Assembly (NCBI GenBank): GCA_025354645.1
Contig: JANXML010000033.1
Location: 1-40,427, forward strand
Direction of reading: 5' to 3'
Source: Arcicella sp.
Lineage (GTDB): Bacteria; Bacteroidota; Bacteroidia; Cytophagales; Spirosomataceae
Length of the DNA stretch: 40,427 bases
Positions 25,906-35,178 of this stretch are shown piece after piece; positions within the stretch are counted from its first letter, which is position 1, and every line of letters starts with the position of its first letter. Both the position numbers and the translations under genes were made by a program. A model generated the notes under the pieces. The model worked only from the letters and a program-made list of their open reading frames with translations, was not told where the DNA came from and searched no databases.

Positions 25906-27513
25906 ATGAGTCAATTTATTAAAAAAATATATTTAATTTTTTTAACTTCTTTTATAATTTCACATGAAATTATAGGGCAAAAAGTTTCAAATTTAGGCTT
26001 TAATTTGAAATTGATTTCTGAAAAAAGCGAGTATTTAGAAACAGTTCAAAAGGCAACATTTAAGTATTTTTGGGATTTTGCTCATCCGATTTCTGGCATG
26101 GCAGCCGAGCGAACTGCAACCCCAAATATTGTAACCTCAGGTGGAACAGGTTTTGGCGTGATGGCGATAATTGTTGCATCTGAAAGAGGATGGATTTCGA
26201 GAAAAGATGCGGTGAAACACTTGATTAAAATGACTAATTTTTTAGCTCATGCTGATAGATTTCACGGGGCATGGTCGCATTGGTTAGACGGTCGAACGGG
26301 GAAAGTTGTTCCATTCGGGGAGAAAGATAACGGAGGTGATTTAGTGGAAACTTCCTACTTAATAAATGGACTTTTGTGTGTTAGAACTTATTTTGATGCA
26401 AACAATGCTGAAGAGAAAATTTTGAGAAAACAAATTACTAATTTATGGGAAACAGTTGAATGGGATTGGTACGCTTCTCATGGAGATAACCATTTATATT
26501 GGCACTGGTCGCCAAATTATACGTGGGAAATGAATATGCCCATAAGAGGTTATAATGAATGTTTGATTACCTACGTACTTGCTTTGGGCTCGCCTACGCA
26601 CGCAATCAAGTCTGAAGTATATGAAAATACTTGGAAAAAGAGTGATTTTTACGAAAATGGTAAAACTTATTTAGGATATAAATTGCCTTTGAGTTTTCCT
26701 TATGGTGGACCTCTGTTTTTTGCTCATTATTCTTATTTAAGCCTCGACCCACGTTTGATGCAAGACGATAAAGTGAATTATTGGAAGCAAAATTTGGCTC
26801 AAACCCTGATTAATTACACCCATTGTGTAGAAGAGGCACCCAAAGATTTTGGTTATTCTTCCGAAAATTGGGGATTGACAGCCAGTGACGACTATAATTT
26901 TTATGATGCACATTCACCTACGAATGATAACGGTACGATTACGCCAACTGCTGCTTTGTCGTCTTTTCCTTACACGCCATATCAGTCATATCAAGCTCTT
27001 CGATATTTTTATTTGAAAAAAGGAAATCCGCTCTTTGGGAATTATGGTTTTTATGATGCTTTCAATTCTTCAAAAAATTGGTATTCTAATCAATATTTAG
27101 CCATTGATCAAGGACCAATTGTGGTAATGATAGAGAATTATCGTTCGGAATTGTTATGGAAAATCGGGCAAAAAACACCCGATTTATTGAATGGATTGAA
27201 AAAAATGAACATAAATCCGCCGATGAATCCAACTGGTTTTTATATGTATCTGTCCGAACCAAAAACGAATGAAGTATCCTTAATGACTCATCCCGATTTT
27301 GGGAAATATGTGCTTGATTTTGCTATAAAAGGTAATGAACCGACTCAAATTGAATTAACGGATGAGAACGGTAAAGCAACTGTACTTTTATCAAAAAGTG
27401 AAGCCAAAAAAGAGGGAATTCAGCAAATTAAGTTTAATATGAAATCTGGGAAATATACAACTTTATTAACGCAAGGGAGTTATATAGAAAAGATAATTTT
27501 GAATTTAAAATGA
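25906..27513 (+). CDS. GH144-like (glycoamylase-fold) exported endo-beta-1,2-glucanase
   Basis: The protein has 535 residues with an N-terminal signal (MSQFIKKIYLIFLTSFIIS). The (alpha/alpha)6 glycoamylase domain (about 45-440) shows KYFWDFAHPISGM, TSGGTGFGVMAIIVA, HGAWSHWLDGRTG, HLYWHWSPNYTWEMN, NWGLTASDDYNFYDAHSP, NDNGTITPTAALSSFPY and DQGPIVVMIENYRSELLWK, all typical of this family. Family members act on beta-1,2-glucan, so that is the expected substrate. A C-terminal extension (about 445-535) is beta-rich. It has no lipobox, so it is probably periplasmic. First gene of the PUL; the second enzyme at 33460-35112 is its paralogue. Confidence 0.88.
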   Translation: MSQFIKKIYLIFLTSFIISHEIIGQKVSNLGFNLKLISEKSEYLETVQKATFKYFWDFAHPISGMAAERTATPNIVTSGGTGFGVMAIIVASERGWISRKDAVKHLIKMTNFLAHADRFHGAWSHWLDGRTGKVVPFGEKDNGGDLVETSYLINGLLCVRTYFDANNAEEKILRKQITNLWETVEWDWYASHGDNHLYWHWSPNYTWEMNMPIRGYNECLITYVLALGSPTHAIKSEVYENTWKKSDFYENGKTYLGYKLPLSFPYGGPLFFAHYSYLSLDPRLMQDDKVNYWKQNLAQTLINYTHCVEEAPKDFGYSSENWGLTASDDYNFYDAHSPTNDNGTITPTAALSSFPYTPYQSYQALRYFYLKKGNPLFGNYGFYDAFNSSKNWYSNQYLAIDQGPIVVMIENYRSELLWKIGQKTPDLLNGLKKMNINPPMNPTGFYMYLSEPKTNEVSLMTHPDFGKYVLDFAIKGNEPTQIELTDENGKATVLLSKSEAKKEGIQQIKFNMKSGKYTTLLTQGSYIEKIILNLK

Positions 27514-27600
27514 AAAATAATTCGTTGTACAGTATTTATAATCAGATAATTACGTTAAATATTTAGTATGAAACATTGTAATTTCAACCTGTAAGAAAAT

Positions 27601-30600
27601 ATGAAAATTTTTAAAATTTATACCTCGTTAAATACCTTGTTTGTTACATTCCTCTTGATTTTTAATGCTGATTTAATGGCTCAATCTGACTTAAAAATTT
27701 CAGGAAAAGTAACAGATAATAAACGTGAAAGCATACCTGGTGCGTCCGTTAAAATTAAAAATTCTACGGTGGGTGTTGCTACGGATAACGATGGTAATTT
27801 TTCATTGACTGTTCCTAATAATGCAATTTTAATGATTACTTCTGTTGGATTTGATAACCAAGAAATTTCAGTAAATAATCGTACTGAAATAAACATTGTT
27901 TTGAAAGCCAATATTAGAGAATTGCAAGAAGTTGTGGTTGTAGGATATGGTTCGCAAAGAAAAGTGGATATTACTGGTGCAACTGCGAGCGTGAAAGGGG
28001 AAGAATTAGTTAAGCAACCCGTTTTAACCGCAACGCAGGCTGTTCAAGGAAAGATGGCTGGGGTGCAAATTATCAATAGTGGACAACCTGGGTCTTCCCC
28101 TGTTGTTAGAATTAGAGGCACGGGAACTGCTTTGGCTGGCACTGCAACTTTATTTGTCGTCGATGGCGTTTTGACGGACGATATCGCCAATATAAACACG
28201 GCAGATATTATCAATTTAGATGTACTGAAAGATGCATCTGCAACCGCAATTTATGGTTCTCGTGGAGCAAATGGCGTAATCATAATAACTACAAAAAAAG
28301 GGGCTGTGGGAGATTTGAAGGTCAATTACACCATGAATGCAGGAATGAGAAGTGCTGCAAATTTAGTGAAAATGGCAAATGCTGAGGAATATGCCAATTA
28401 TGTTAGTGCTGCTTCTGGAAATATTATTTCGGCAGGGACAACATCAACGGATTGGTACAGTCAAATTCTAAGGAATTCTTGGCAACAAACGCATAACATA
28501 TCCTTATCTGGGGGGAATGAAAAATCGACATATTTTGTAAGTGGAGGGTATTTGTCGGATGAAGGAATTGTGATTGGTAATAAATATGACCGCTACACCA
28601 TTCGAGCAAATAATGATTTTATTGTCAGTAAAAAAATTAAAGTGGGCATTGTTTCTTTATATACCGCTTCGACAAATCAGAATGTCAATTTGGGCGGTGC
28701 TTATAATGATTCTTACCGTGCTGCACCAATTATTCCAGGTATAATTAATGGTAAATATGGCAATACTTCGGTTTACCAAAATGTTGGAAATCCTATTTTA
28801 GATATTCAAAATGGCGATGATAAAACCTTAGAGAATCGCTTACAGGGCAATTTTTACGCAGAATATAAACTTACTGAATGGCTAACTTTTAGAAGTGGAA
28901 TTGGAGGAGATTGGGTAAACCAGAATCAGCGAGTTTATGGAAAAAAGTTCAATAATGATACCACAACATTTATTACGCCTGGTGGAAATCAAAGAAATCC
29001 CAACAGTACATTAAGCAATTATTCAAGCAAGAGTTTTCGGTGGACTTGGGACAATACGGTTACTTTTAATAAGACTTTTGATAAACATACTTTCATAGTT
29101 TTGGCAGGAACAACTGCCGAACAATACACCCAAAGCTATCTTCGGGCTTTTAGAAAAGACGTTCCAGCTGATCCAAACTTATGGTATATAGGAACTGGAA
29201 ATGCCAATACTTCAACTAATGATGGCGGTGGTGACAAGTGGGCAAGAAATTCTTACATCGGAAGAGTTAACTATAATTTCAACGACAGATATTTATTTAC
29301 GGCAACGATTCGAGCGGATGGAAGTTCTCGTTTTCCTGTAAGTAATCGGTGGGCGTATTTTCCTTCTTTTGGAGCGGGTTGGGTGATAAGTAGCGAAAGT
29401 TTCATGCAAAATCAAACCATTTTTGAGACCTTGAAATTACGAGCAAGTTGGGGAAAAGTAGGTAATGATCGTATTCCATCGGATGCTTACACAGTAACGG
29501 TTACACCCAATTTAGCCTATCCGTTTTCGGGAGGGACAGCAACGCCTGGAAGTGCTATAACGGAAATAAAAGACCCAAATTTGAAGTGGGAAACTACAAC
29601 TGAAACAGATTTTGGAATTGAATTTAGTGCTTTGAAGGGAAAAATTACGGGTGAATTAGGTTATTACAATAAAACAGCTCGTGACTTGTTAATCAATGTA
29701 AAAGTCCCGTCCGTAACAGGTGATGCCGATGGACAAGTTTTAACAAATGCTGCCTCAATTCAAAACGTAGGATTTGAAGCTACCTTGCGTTGGAGAGGTA
29801 AAATAAATGATGCTATATCCTATTTTATCGGAGGAAATATTACCTTTAATGATAACAAAGTTGTGGGCTTAAATGGTGGACAACCAATCTTAGATGGTGG
29901 CATTGGGGCAAATCAACAATATACCACAAGAACTGACAACGGACAACCTGTGGGCAGTTTTTATGTACTACAAGTATTAGGTGTTTTTCAAAATGATGGA
30001 GAAATTGCTGGGTATAAATCTGCCAATGGTCAAGTAATTCAACCTTCTGCAAACGTTGGAGAGTTCAAATATCAAGATACAAATGGCGATGGAAGAATTG
30101 ATGATAACGATCGTGTTTTTGTCGGAACGTATCAGCCAAAAGCCTACTACGGAATCAATGCGGGATTGAATTACAAGCGTTTAGATTTAAGTATTGATGT
30201 AATTGGTAATACTGGGAATCAAGTCTATAATGGGAAAAAAGCCTTCCGACAAGGCATTCAAGACAACGTTGAATCAGCTTTGGCATACACTCGCTGGACT
30301 CCGAATGGTGGTTCACAAACAGAGCCTGGAGCAAATGGTGGTAATCTTCCACCGTCAACTTATTTTGTAGAATCGGGGTCTTTTATTCGACTAAATAATG
30401 TTACGGTAGGCTATACGTTGCCGAAGGTTTTATTGGAAAAAATTAAGGTAAGTAATATTAGAGTTTTTGTAACGGTACAAAATGCTTATACCAATAAAAA
30501 ATATACAGGTTTCACGGCAGAATTACCAGGAAATCCTACCAGTTCAGGTATAGAATTAAACGCATATCCAACAACAAAAACCTTTGCTGTGGGCTTAAAC

Positions 30601-30612
30601 GTAGGCTTTTAA
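27601..30612 (+). CDS. susC: SusC/RagA-type TonB-linked outer-membrane transporter
   Basis: The protein has 1003 residues with a signal peptide. A CarboxypepD_reg-like domain spans about 30-100 (ISGKVTDNKRESIPGASVKI). The SusC signature VVVGYGSQRKVDITGA lies at 112-127, the plug at about 115-230 (RIRGTGTALAG, DVLKDASATAIYGSRGANGVIII), and a 22-strand barrel reaches the C-terminus (TFAVGLNVGF). It imports oligosaccharides with the SusD partner that follows. It lies 87 bp after the glucanase and 226 bp before susD. Confidence 0.95.
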   Translation: MKIFKIYTSLNTLFVTFLLIFNADLMAQSDLKISGKVTDNKRESIPGASVKIKNSTVGVATDNDGNFSLTVPNNAILMITSVGFDNQEISVNNRTEINIVLKANIRELQEVVVVGYGSQRKVDITGATASVKGEELVKQPVLTATQAVQGKMAGVQIINSGQPGSSPVVRIRGTGTALAGTATLFVVDGVLTDDIANINTADIINLDVLKDASATAIYGSRGANGVIIITTKKGAVGDLKVNYTMNAGMRSAANLVKMANAEEYANYVSAASGNIISAGTTSTDWYSQILRNSWQQTHNISLSGGNEKSTYFVSGGYLSDEGIVIGNKYDRYTIRANNDFIVSKKIKVGIVSLYTASTNQNVNLGGAYNDSYRAAPIIPGIINGKYGNTSVYQNVGNPILDIQNGDDKTLENRLQGNFYAEYKLTEWLTFRSGIGGDWVNQNQRVYGKKFNNDTTTFITPGGNQRNPNSTLSNYSSKSFRWTWDNTVTFNKTFDKHTFIVLAGTTAEQYTQSYLRAFRKDVPADPNLWYIGTGNANTSTNDGGGDKWARNSYIGRVNYNFNDRYLFTATIRADGSSRFPVSNRWAYFPSFGAGWVISSESFMQNQTIFETLKLRASWGKVGNDRIPSDAYTVTVTPNLAYPFSGGTATPGSAITEIKDPNLKWETTTETDFGIEFSALKGKITGELGYYNKTARDLLINVKVPSVTGDADGQVLTNAASIQNVGFEATLRWRGKINDAISYFIGGNITFNDNKVVGLNGGQPILDGGIGANQQYTTRTDNGQPVGSFYVLQVLGVFQNDGEIAGYKSANGQVIQPSANVGEFKYQDTNGDGRIDDNDRVFVGTYQPKAYYGINAGLNYKRLDLSIDVIGNTGNQVYNGKKAFRQGIQDNVESALAYTRWTPNGGSQTEPGANGGNLPPSTYFVESGSFIRLNNVTVGYTLPKVLLEKIKVSNIRVFVTVQNAYTNKKYTGFTAELPGNPTSSGIELNAYPTTKTFAVGLNVGF

Positions 30613-30614
30613 AA

Positions 30615-30800
30615 TTGGCACGCAGATAACGCCGATGCTTTGCAACGCAGATTTAAGAGGATTTTTTTATTGATTTTTTTAATAAATTTTGCAAAAAAAT
30701 ATTTTAGATGTCATTGGATTATGATGAGTTATTTTTTGTGTTCGTTAAAAATCTGTGAAAATCTGCGTTGCCGAAGGCATCTGCGTCATCTGCGTGCCAA
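30615..30800. repeat. Long imperfect palindrome between susC and susD
   Basis: The left arm (30615-30666) and right arm (30747-30800) are inverted copies of about 50 bp, with cores GGCACGCAGAT, GCAACGCAGATTT and their complements. The loop of about 80 bp is AT-rich. The 'CGCAGATGACGCAGAT' theme is a well-known intergenic repeat of this phylum. A further partial copy (CATCTGCGTTCCAA) lies at 30807-30820. Confidence 0.7.
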
Positions 30801-30838
30801 AATCGTCATCTGCGTTCCAACCCTTTATCAAACAAATT

Positions 30839-32371
30839 ATGAAAAGAAAATTGAAAATATTTATTGCGAGTTTTGTTATTACGGGAACAATTGTTTCATG
30901 TAGTCAAGACTTTTTGGAAGTGCCATTACAAGGAAAACCAACTACAGCAACAGACCCAAATCTTGCTCAAAGTTTGGTTACAGGCGTTTATAACAGTCTT
31001 TTGGCGGGAGAAGCCTTTGGAGGTGCGGGCGGCGATGTTCATGGAATTAGCTTCATCACAGCAACCAATATTATTTCAGATGATGCTGAAAAAGGGTCTG
31101 CCCCAGCCGACCAACCAAACATTGGAGCCGTTGATAATTTCACGCATACGCCAACCAACAATTTCGTAGCAGCATTGTGGAGCGGATATTATTCAGGAAT
31201 TGCCAAAGCCAATCAAGCGGTGGATGCTTTGAATGTTGCGGCTGTTGATGCCAATACAAAAAAACAATTATTGGGTGAAGCCAGATTTATTCGTGCTTAT
31301 TATTACTTCAATTTAGTGCGTTTTTTTGGTAAAGTCCCAAAGGTTTTGCGAGTACCAAAAGATGCACAGGATGCCAATAACGATCCAAATTTTCAGACCA
31401 GAGCATCGACTGATACGATTTATAAAGTTATTCAAGATGATTTGCAATTTGCAGTAGATAATTTACCTTTAAAAAATAAAATTGGCGTTGGTCGGATTTC
31501 AAAAGGAACGGCTCAAACGCTTTTGGCGAAGACCTATTTATACCAAAAAAACTGGCAAAAAGTGCTTTCCTTAACACAAGACGTAATTAATTCTGGGCAA
31601 TTTAATTTAGTCTCAGATTATGCAATTCTTTGGCGGAAAGTAGGCGACAACAACGTAGAATCAATTTTTGAGATTCAAACGGGTCAATTTAACAACAGTG
31701 ATTTGGGGGTAAACGGCTATGCAACTTGGCAAGGTCCCCGTGTCGGAGGCAGAGGAGGCTGGACAGATTTAGGCTTTGGTTTTGGTACGCCTTCACCCAA
31801 TTTAGTGAATGAGTATGAGGCGGGCGACAAAAGAAAAGTCTCAACCATAATCATCATTGACCAAAGTTTAAAACGTACTGGAACTATACTTTATGACGGT
31901 TTCAGAATTCCAAGTGCCGATTCTGTGCAAAATCTTTATTACAATTATAAGGCTTATGCCAGTGAAAACAACAACATCGAACCATTTTTAGGGAATCGTG
32001 ATCAAAAGCAAAAAAACATTCACATACTTAGATTTGCAGAGGTTTTGTTAATGAATGCTGAGGCTGCCAATGAGTTAGGACAACCTGGAAATGCGACTAC
32101 TCAATTAAATAGAATCCGAACCCGAGCGGGATTACCAGTTGCAAAAGCAAGCTCATTAGTCGATGTCAGAAATGCCATTTGGAATGAAAGACGCTTTGAA
32201 TTAGCTTTAGAACACGACCGCTTTTTTGATTTAGTTCGTACTGGAAGAGCCGCCCAAGTCATGCAAGCGGCAGGTAAAAATTTTGTGGCAGGTAAACATG
32301 AATTACTACCAGTACCAAGTTTGCAAATTCAATTAAGCGGAGGAAAATTGGATCAGAATAATGGATATTAA
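30839..32371 (+). CDS. susD: SusD-like glycan-binding lipoprotein
   Basis: The protein has 510 residues. The signal ends IVSCSQDF (lipidated Cys), so it sits on the cell surface as the lid of SusC. A TPR-like helical part includes GEARFIRAYYYFNLVRFFG. The C-terminal RagB/SusD domain includes LRFAEVLLMNAEAANELG and IWNERRFELALEHDRFFDLVRTGRA. The start is ATG 30839; an upstream in-frame ATG at 30755 would put 28 extra residues, coded by the palindromic repeat, before the signal peptide and is rejected. The palindrome separates it from susC. Confidence 0.94.
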   Translation: MKRKLKIFIASFVITGTIVSCSQDFLEVPLQGKPTTATDPNLAQSLVTGVYNSLLAGEAFGGAGGDVHGISFITATNIISDDAEKGSAPADQPNIGAVDNFTHTPTNNFVAALWSGYYSGIAKANQAVDALNVAAVDANTKKQLLGEARFIRAYYYFNLVRFFGKVPKVLRVPKDAQDANNDPNFQTRASTDTIYKVIQDDLQFAVDNLPLKNKIGVGRISKGTAQTLLAKTYLYQKNWQKVLSLTQDVINSGQFNLVSDYAILWRKVGDNNVESIFEIQTGQFNNSDLGVNGYATWQGPRVGGRGGWTDLGFGFGTPSPNLVNEYEAGDKRKVSTIIIIDQSLKRTGTILYDGFRIPSADSVQNLYYNYKAYASENNNIEPFLGNRDQKQKNIHILRFAEVLLMNAEAANELGQPGNATTQLNRIRTRAGLPVAKASSLVDVRNAIWNERRFELALEHDRFFDLVRTGRAAQVMQAAGKNFVAGKHELLPVPSLQIQLSGGKLDQNNGY

Positions 32372-32419
32372 AAATAAAATTACCCTTAAAATAATTTTTA
32401 TAATTTAAACAAAACAACG

Positions 32420-33349
32420 ATGAAAACGAAAAAATCGAGTATGTTGATGATTGCAACTGTTTTACTTGGAACAGTTATGACAATCTCATGCAGTAAGACA
32501 GAGGTGGCAACTTTACCAGCAATTGGTGGATATAATAGCTCAAATGACGTGGCAGCCACAAATTTATTAGCACATTGGACATTTGATGGAACAAATAATG
32601 AAAGAATTTCGGGTACTGCACCCCTAAAAGCGTCAAATTCTGCTTTCACTTCCACAACCCCGAGTTCACAAAGACAAGCACTTCAACTTACGTCAGGATA
32701 TTTGGTATTTCCTTCAATTCCAGCCTTAAATACCGCAAATGCCATTCCGAGTGTAACTGTAAGTACATGGGTTAATGTAAACAACAATGCAAAAACAGTT
32801 TCTTCTGTTTTTGCCTTAACACAAGCCCAAGCAACGCAAACAGACTGGAATCAAGGACCTATTAATATGTATATTGAAACGGGGAAACCCTTATCCGTAA
32901 ATGATACTTTGGTATTTCACAGTGCTTTCCATACTTATTCAGGAGGCAATTACAACCTTGGTGGAGATAATATTAATGATTATGGCGTGCGTGGTACTGA
33001 TTTTCAGACGGTAAAAGGAGCGAGTAAATGGGTTCATTACGTGATGGTTTATGACGGTGCATCTTCTAATATTGATATTTATGCTAATGGAATTCTTGTT
33101 TCTAATAAAAATTTCAGAAATCGTACAACAGGAACACCCGCTGTGGGAATTGGTAGTATTATGATGGCTCCTCCTACCCAAGTAGTCATTGGATCAATGC
33201 CTAATGGTGATGCAGGTTATACAAAATCCGCTGCCCAAACATGGCAAGGCTTATTTACTGGTTCAATTGACGAAGTAAGAGTTTATAACAAGGCATTATC
33301 TGCCACTGATATTGGTTATTTATATCAATTGGAATTGGCGGGTAGATAA
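32420..33349 (+). CDS. Surface lipoprotein with a LamG/concanavalin-like domain
   Basis: The protein has 309 residues, with lipobox TISC at about 21-24. After a short linker, a laminin-G-like/concanavalin beta-sandwich fills the rest (about 50-305), starting LLAHWTFDGTNNE and ending FTGSIDEVRVYNKALSATDIGYLYQ, which is typical of LamG_3. No catalytic motif is visible. It occupies the SusE/SusF position, after SusD and before the second glucanase, so it probably binds the target glycan at the surface. A 48-bp gap to susD and a terminator-like hairpin after it mark its place in the operon. Confidence 0.85.
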   Translation: MKTKKSSMLMIATVLLGTVMTISCSKTEVATLPAIGGYNSSNDVAATNLLAHWTFDGTNNERISGTAPLKASNSAFTSTTPSSQRQALQLTSGYLVFPSIPALNTANAIPSVTVSTWVNVNNNAKTVSSVFALTQAQATQTDWNQGPINMYIETGKPLSVNDTLVFHSAFHTYSGGNYNLGGDNINDYGVRGTDFQTVKGASKWVHYVMVYDGASSNIDIYANGILVSNKNFRNRTTGTPAVGIGSIMMAPPTQVVIGSMPNGDAGYTKSAAQTWQGLFTGSIDEVRVYNKALSATDIGYLYQLELAGR

Positions 33350-33373
33350 TTAATATTTTTTGAAGTATATTTC

Positions 33374-33407
33374 AACGTAGGCAGGGTTCCAAAACTCTGC
33401 CTACGTT
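33374..33407 (+). terminator. Hairpin after the LamG lipoprotein gene
   Basis: Perfect 11-bp inverted repeat AACGTAGGCAG (33374-33384) and CTGCCTACGTT (33397-33407); GTT/AAC extend the stem inward with one mismatch. An AT-rich tail follows. It may attenuate rather than end the operon, since the second glucanase starts 53 bp on. Confidence 0.7.
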
Positions 33408-33459
33408 ATTTAAAGTCTATAATATCCTAATTTGAGTGATGATTTCAACAACAAAACCT

Positions 33460-35112
33460 ATGAAAAATATCCTTATTTGTGTAATAATTTTCATCTCGTT
33501 ATTTTCCTGCAAGAGGTCCGAAGAAATTACAATTACACCCCAACCCTTCTATTTTACTGGCGTATTAATTGATGGTAAAGCGGGAGTAAATTACACGGAT
33601 GTAAGCCTAAAACCAACGATAAAAATTTCCTTCATTGCCCCTGTCGATAAAAATGCAGTTGCTTCTAATATTTCGCTTTCCGAGCTGGCAACCTCAAAAG
33701 AAATTCCAATTGATTTTATGTATGAAAAAAGTGACAGCACCATCATAATTACTCCGAAAACTGCCTTAAATGCCCTCACAAAGTATTCAATTAAGGTTTT
33801 GCCGAATTTTACTTCAAAAACCAACGTCAAATTTGACTCTAATCTTCAAGTATTTTTAACCACCTCAATTGACATTTCCGACAAGTTTCCAATCATTTCC
33901 GATTCGCTTTTATTAGACCTTGTTCAACGACAAACCTTCAAATATTTCTGGGATTTTGGGCATCCCGTTTCAGGTATGTCACGGGAAAGAAACACCTCTG
34001 GCGATTTAGTAACTTCGGGTGGAACGGGTTTCGGAATAATGTCGATAATCGTAGGTATTGAAAGAGGATTTATTACCCGAAAACAAGGACTTGACCGACT
34101 GAATCTCATGACTGATTTTTTAAAAAATAAGGTCGTAAAATATCACGGAGCGTACCCACATTGGCTCAATGGAGCAACTGGTGCAACGATTCCATTCAGT
34201 GCAAAAGATGATGGTGCGGATTTAGTGGAAACTTCTTATTTGATGCAAGGATTATTAACGGCAAGGCAATATTTTAATGAAACAGTTACAGACGAAATAA
34301 ACCTAAAAAATAAAATAAACGACCTCTGGAAAGCCGTAGAATGGAATTGGTTTACAAAAAACAATGAAAATGTTTTGTATTGGCATTGGTCGCCAAAATA
34401 TAATTGGGAAATGAATGTAAGGCTTACAGGTTGGAACGAGGCTTTAATTACGTACGTTTTGGCAGAATCTTCCCCGACTTTTCCTATTTCTAAGACGGTT
34501 TACGATGAAGGCTGGGCAAGAAACGGACAGATGAAAAATGGCAAACAATTTTATGGAATCACTTTGCCACTTGGTCCAGATTTGGGCGGACCATTATTTT
34601 TTTCTCATTATTCTTTTTTGGGAATAAATCCGAATGGGTTAACGGATAATTATGCCAATTATCAAACACAAAATGTGAGACATTCACTCATTAACTACAA
34701 TTATTGCAAAGCCAATCCGAAGCAATTTAGTGGATACACTGAAAATTGTTGGGGCTTAACCGCCAGTGATGAAAAAAATGGTTATTCTGCCCATGAACCA
34801 AACAATGACAACGGAACAATTTCACCAACGGCTGCTTTGTCTTCCATGCCCTACACCCCCAAAGAATCTATGCAAGCATTAAGGTTTTTTTACTATAAAT
34901 TAGGTGATAAAATTTGGAAAAATTATGGATTTGTAGATGCTTTTAACTTAACAGATATTTGGTTTGCCGATTCATTTTTAGCCATCGACCAAGGTCCCAT
35001 TATTATCATGATAGAAAATCATCGAAGTCAATTGCTGTGGAAATTATTTATGAGTTGCCCAGAAGTGAAAACGGGCATGAAGAAAACGGGCTTTACCAGT
35101 CCGAATTTGTGA
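33460..35112 (+). CDS. Lipid-anchored GH144-like glucanase with an N-terminal Ig-like domain
   Basis: The protein has about 550 residues from the ATG at 33460, which gives a clean lipoprotein signal (MKNILICVIIFISLFSC). A GTG at 33436 or ATG at 33439 would add seven or eight residues in front. An Ig-like (Big_5-type) domain lies at about 30-135. The glycoamylase domain (about 145-550) matches the enzyme at 25906-27513 motif by motif: KYFWDFGHPVSGM, TSGGTGFGIMSIIV, YWHWSPKYNWEMN, NCWGLTASDEKNGY, NDNGTISPTAALSSMPY and DQGPIIIMIENHRSQLLWK. It lacks the C-terminal extension of the first enzyme. It is likely the surface endoglucanase, with the other acting in the periplasm. Confidence 0.88.
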   Translation: MKNILICVIIFISLFSCKRSEEITITPQPFYFTGVLIDGKAGVNYTDVSLKPTIKISFIAPVDKNAVASNISLSELATSKEIPIDFMYEKSDSTIIITPKTALNALTKYSIKVLPNFTSKTNVKFDSNLQVFLTTSIDISDKFPIISDSLLLDLVQRQTFKYFWDFGHPVSGMSRERNTSGDLVTSGGTGFGIMSIIVGIERGFITRKQGLDRLNLMTDFLKNKVVKYHGAYPHWLNGATGATIPFSAKDDGADLVETSYLMQGLLTARQYFNETVTDEINLKNKINDLWKAVEWNWFTKNNENVLYWHWSPKYNWEMNVRLTGWNEALITYVLAESSPTFPISKTVYDEGWARNGQMKNGKQFYGITLPLGPDLGGPLFFSHYSFLGINPNGLTDNYANYQTQNVRHSLINYNYCKANPKQFSGYTENCWGLTASDEKNGYSAHEPNNDNGTISPTAALSSMPYTPKESMQALRFFYYKLGDKIWKNYGFVDAFNLTDIWFADSFLAIDQGPIIIMIENHRSQLLWKLFMSCPEVKTGMKKTGFTSPNL

Positions 35113-35178
35113 TTATCAAGTAAATAAACATTTTTACCTTCTTTTGTTGTTATAGAATTAATCAACGATATTTAGACT

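Noticed and set aside
30755-30838. In-frame N-terminal extension of SusD by 28 residues
   Set aside because: The extension is coded by the palindromic repeat and would bury the lipoprotein signal; the ATG at 30839 gives a normal one.
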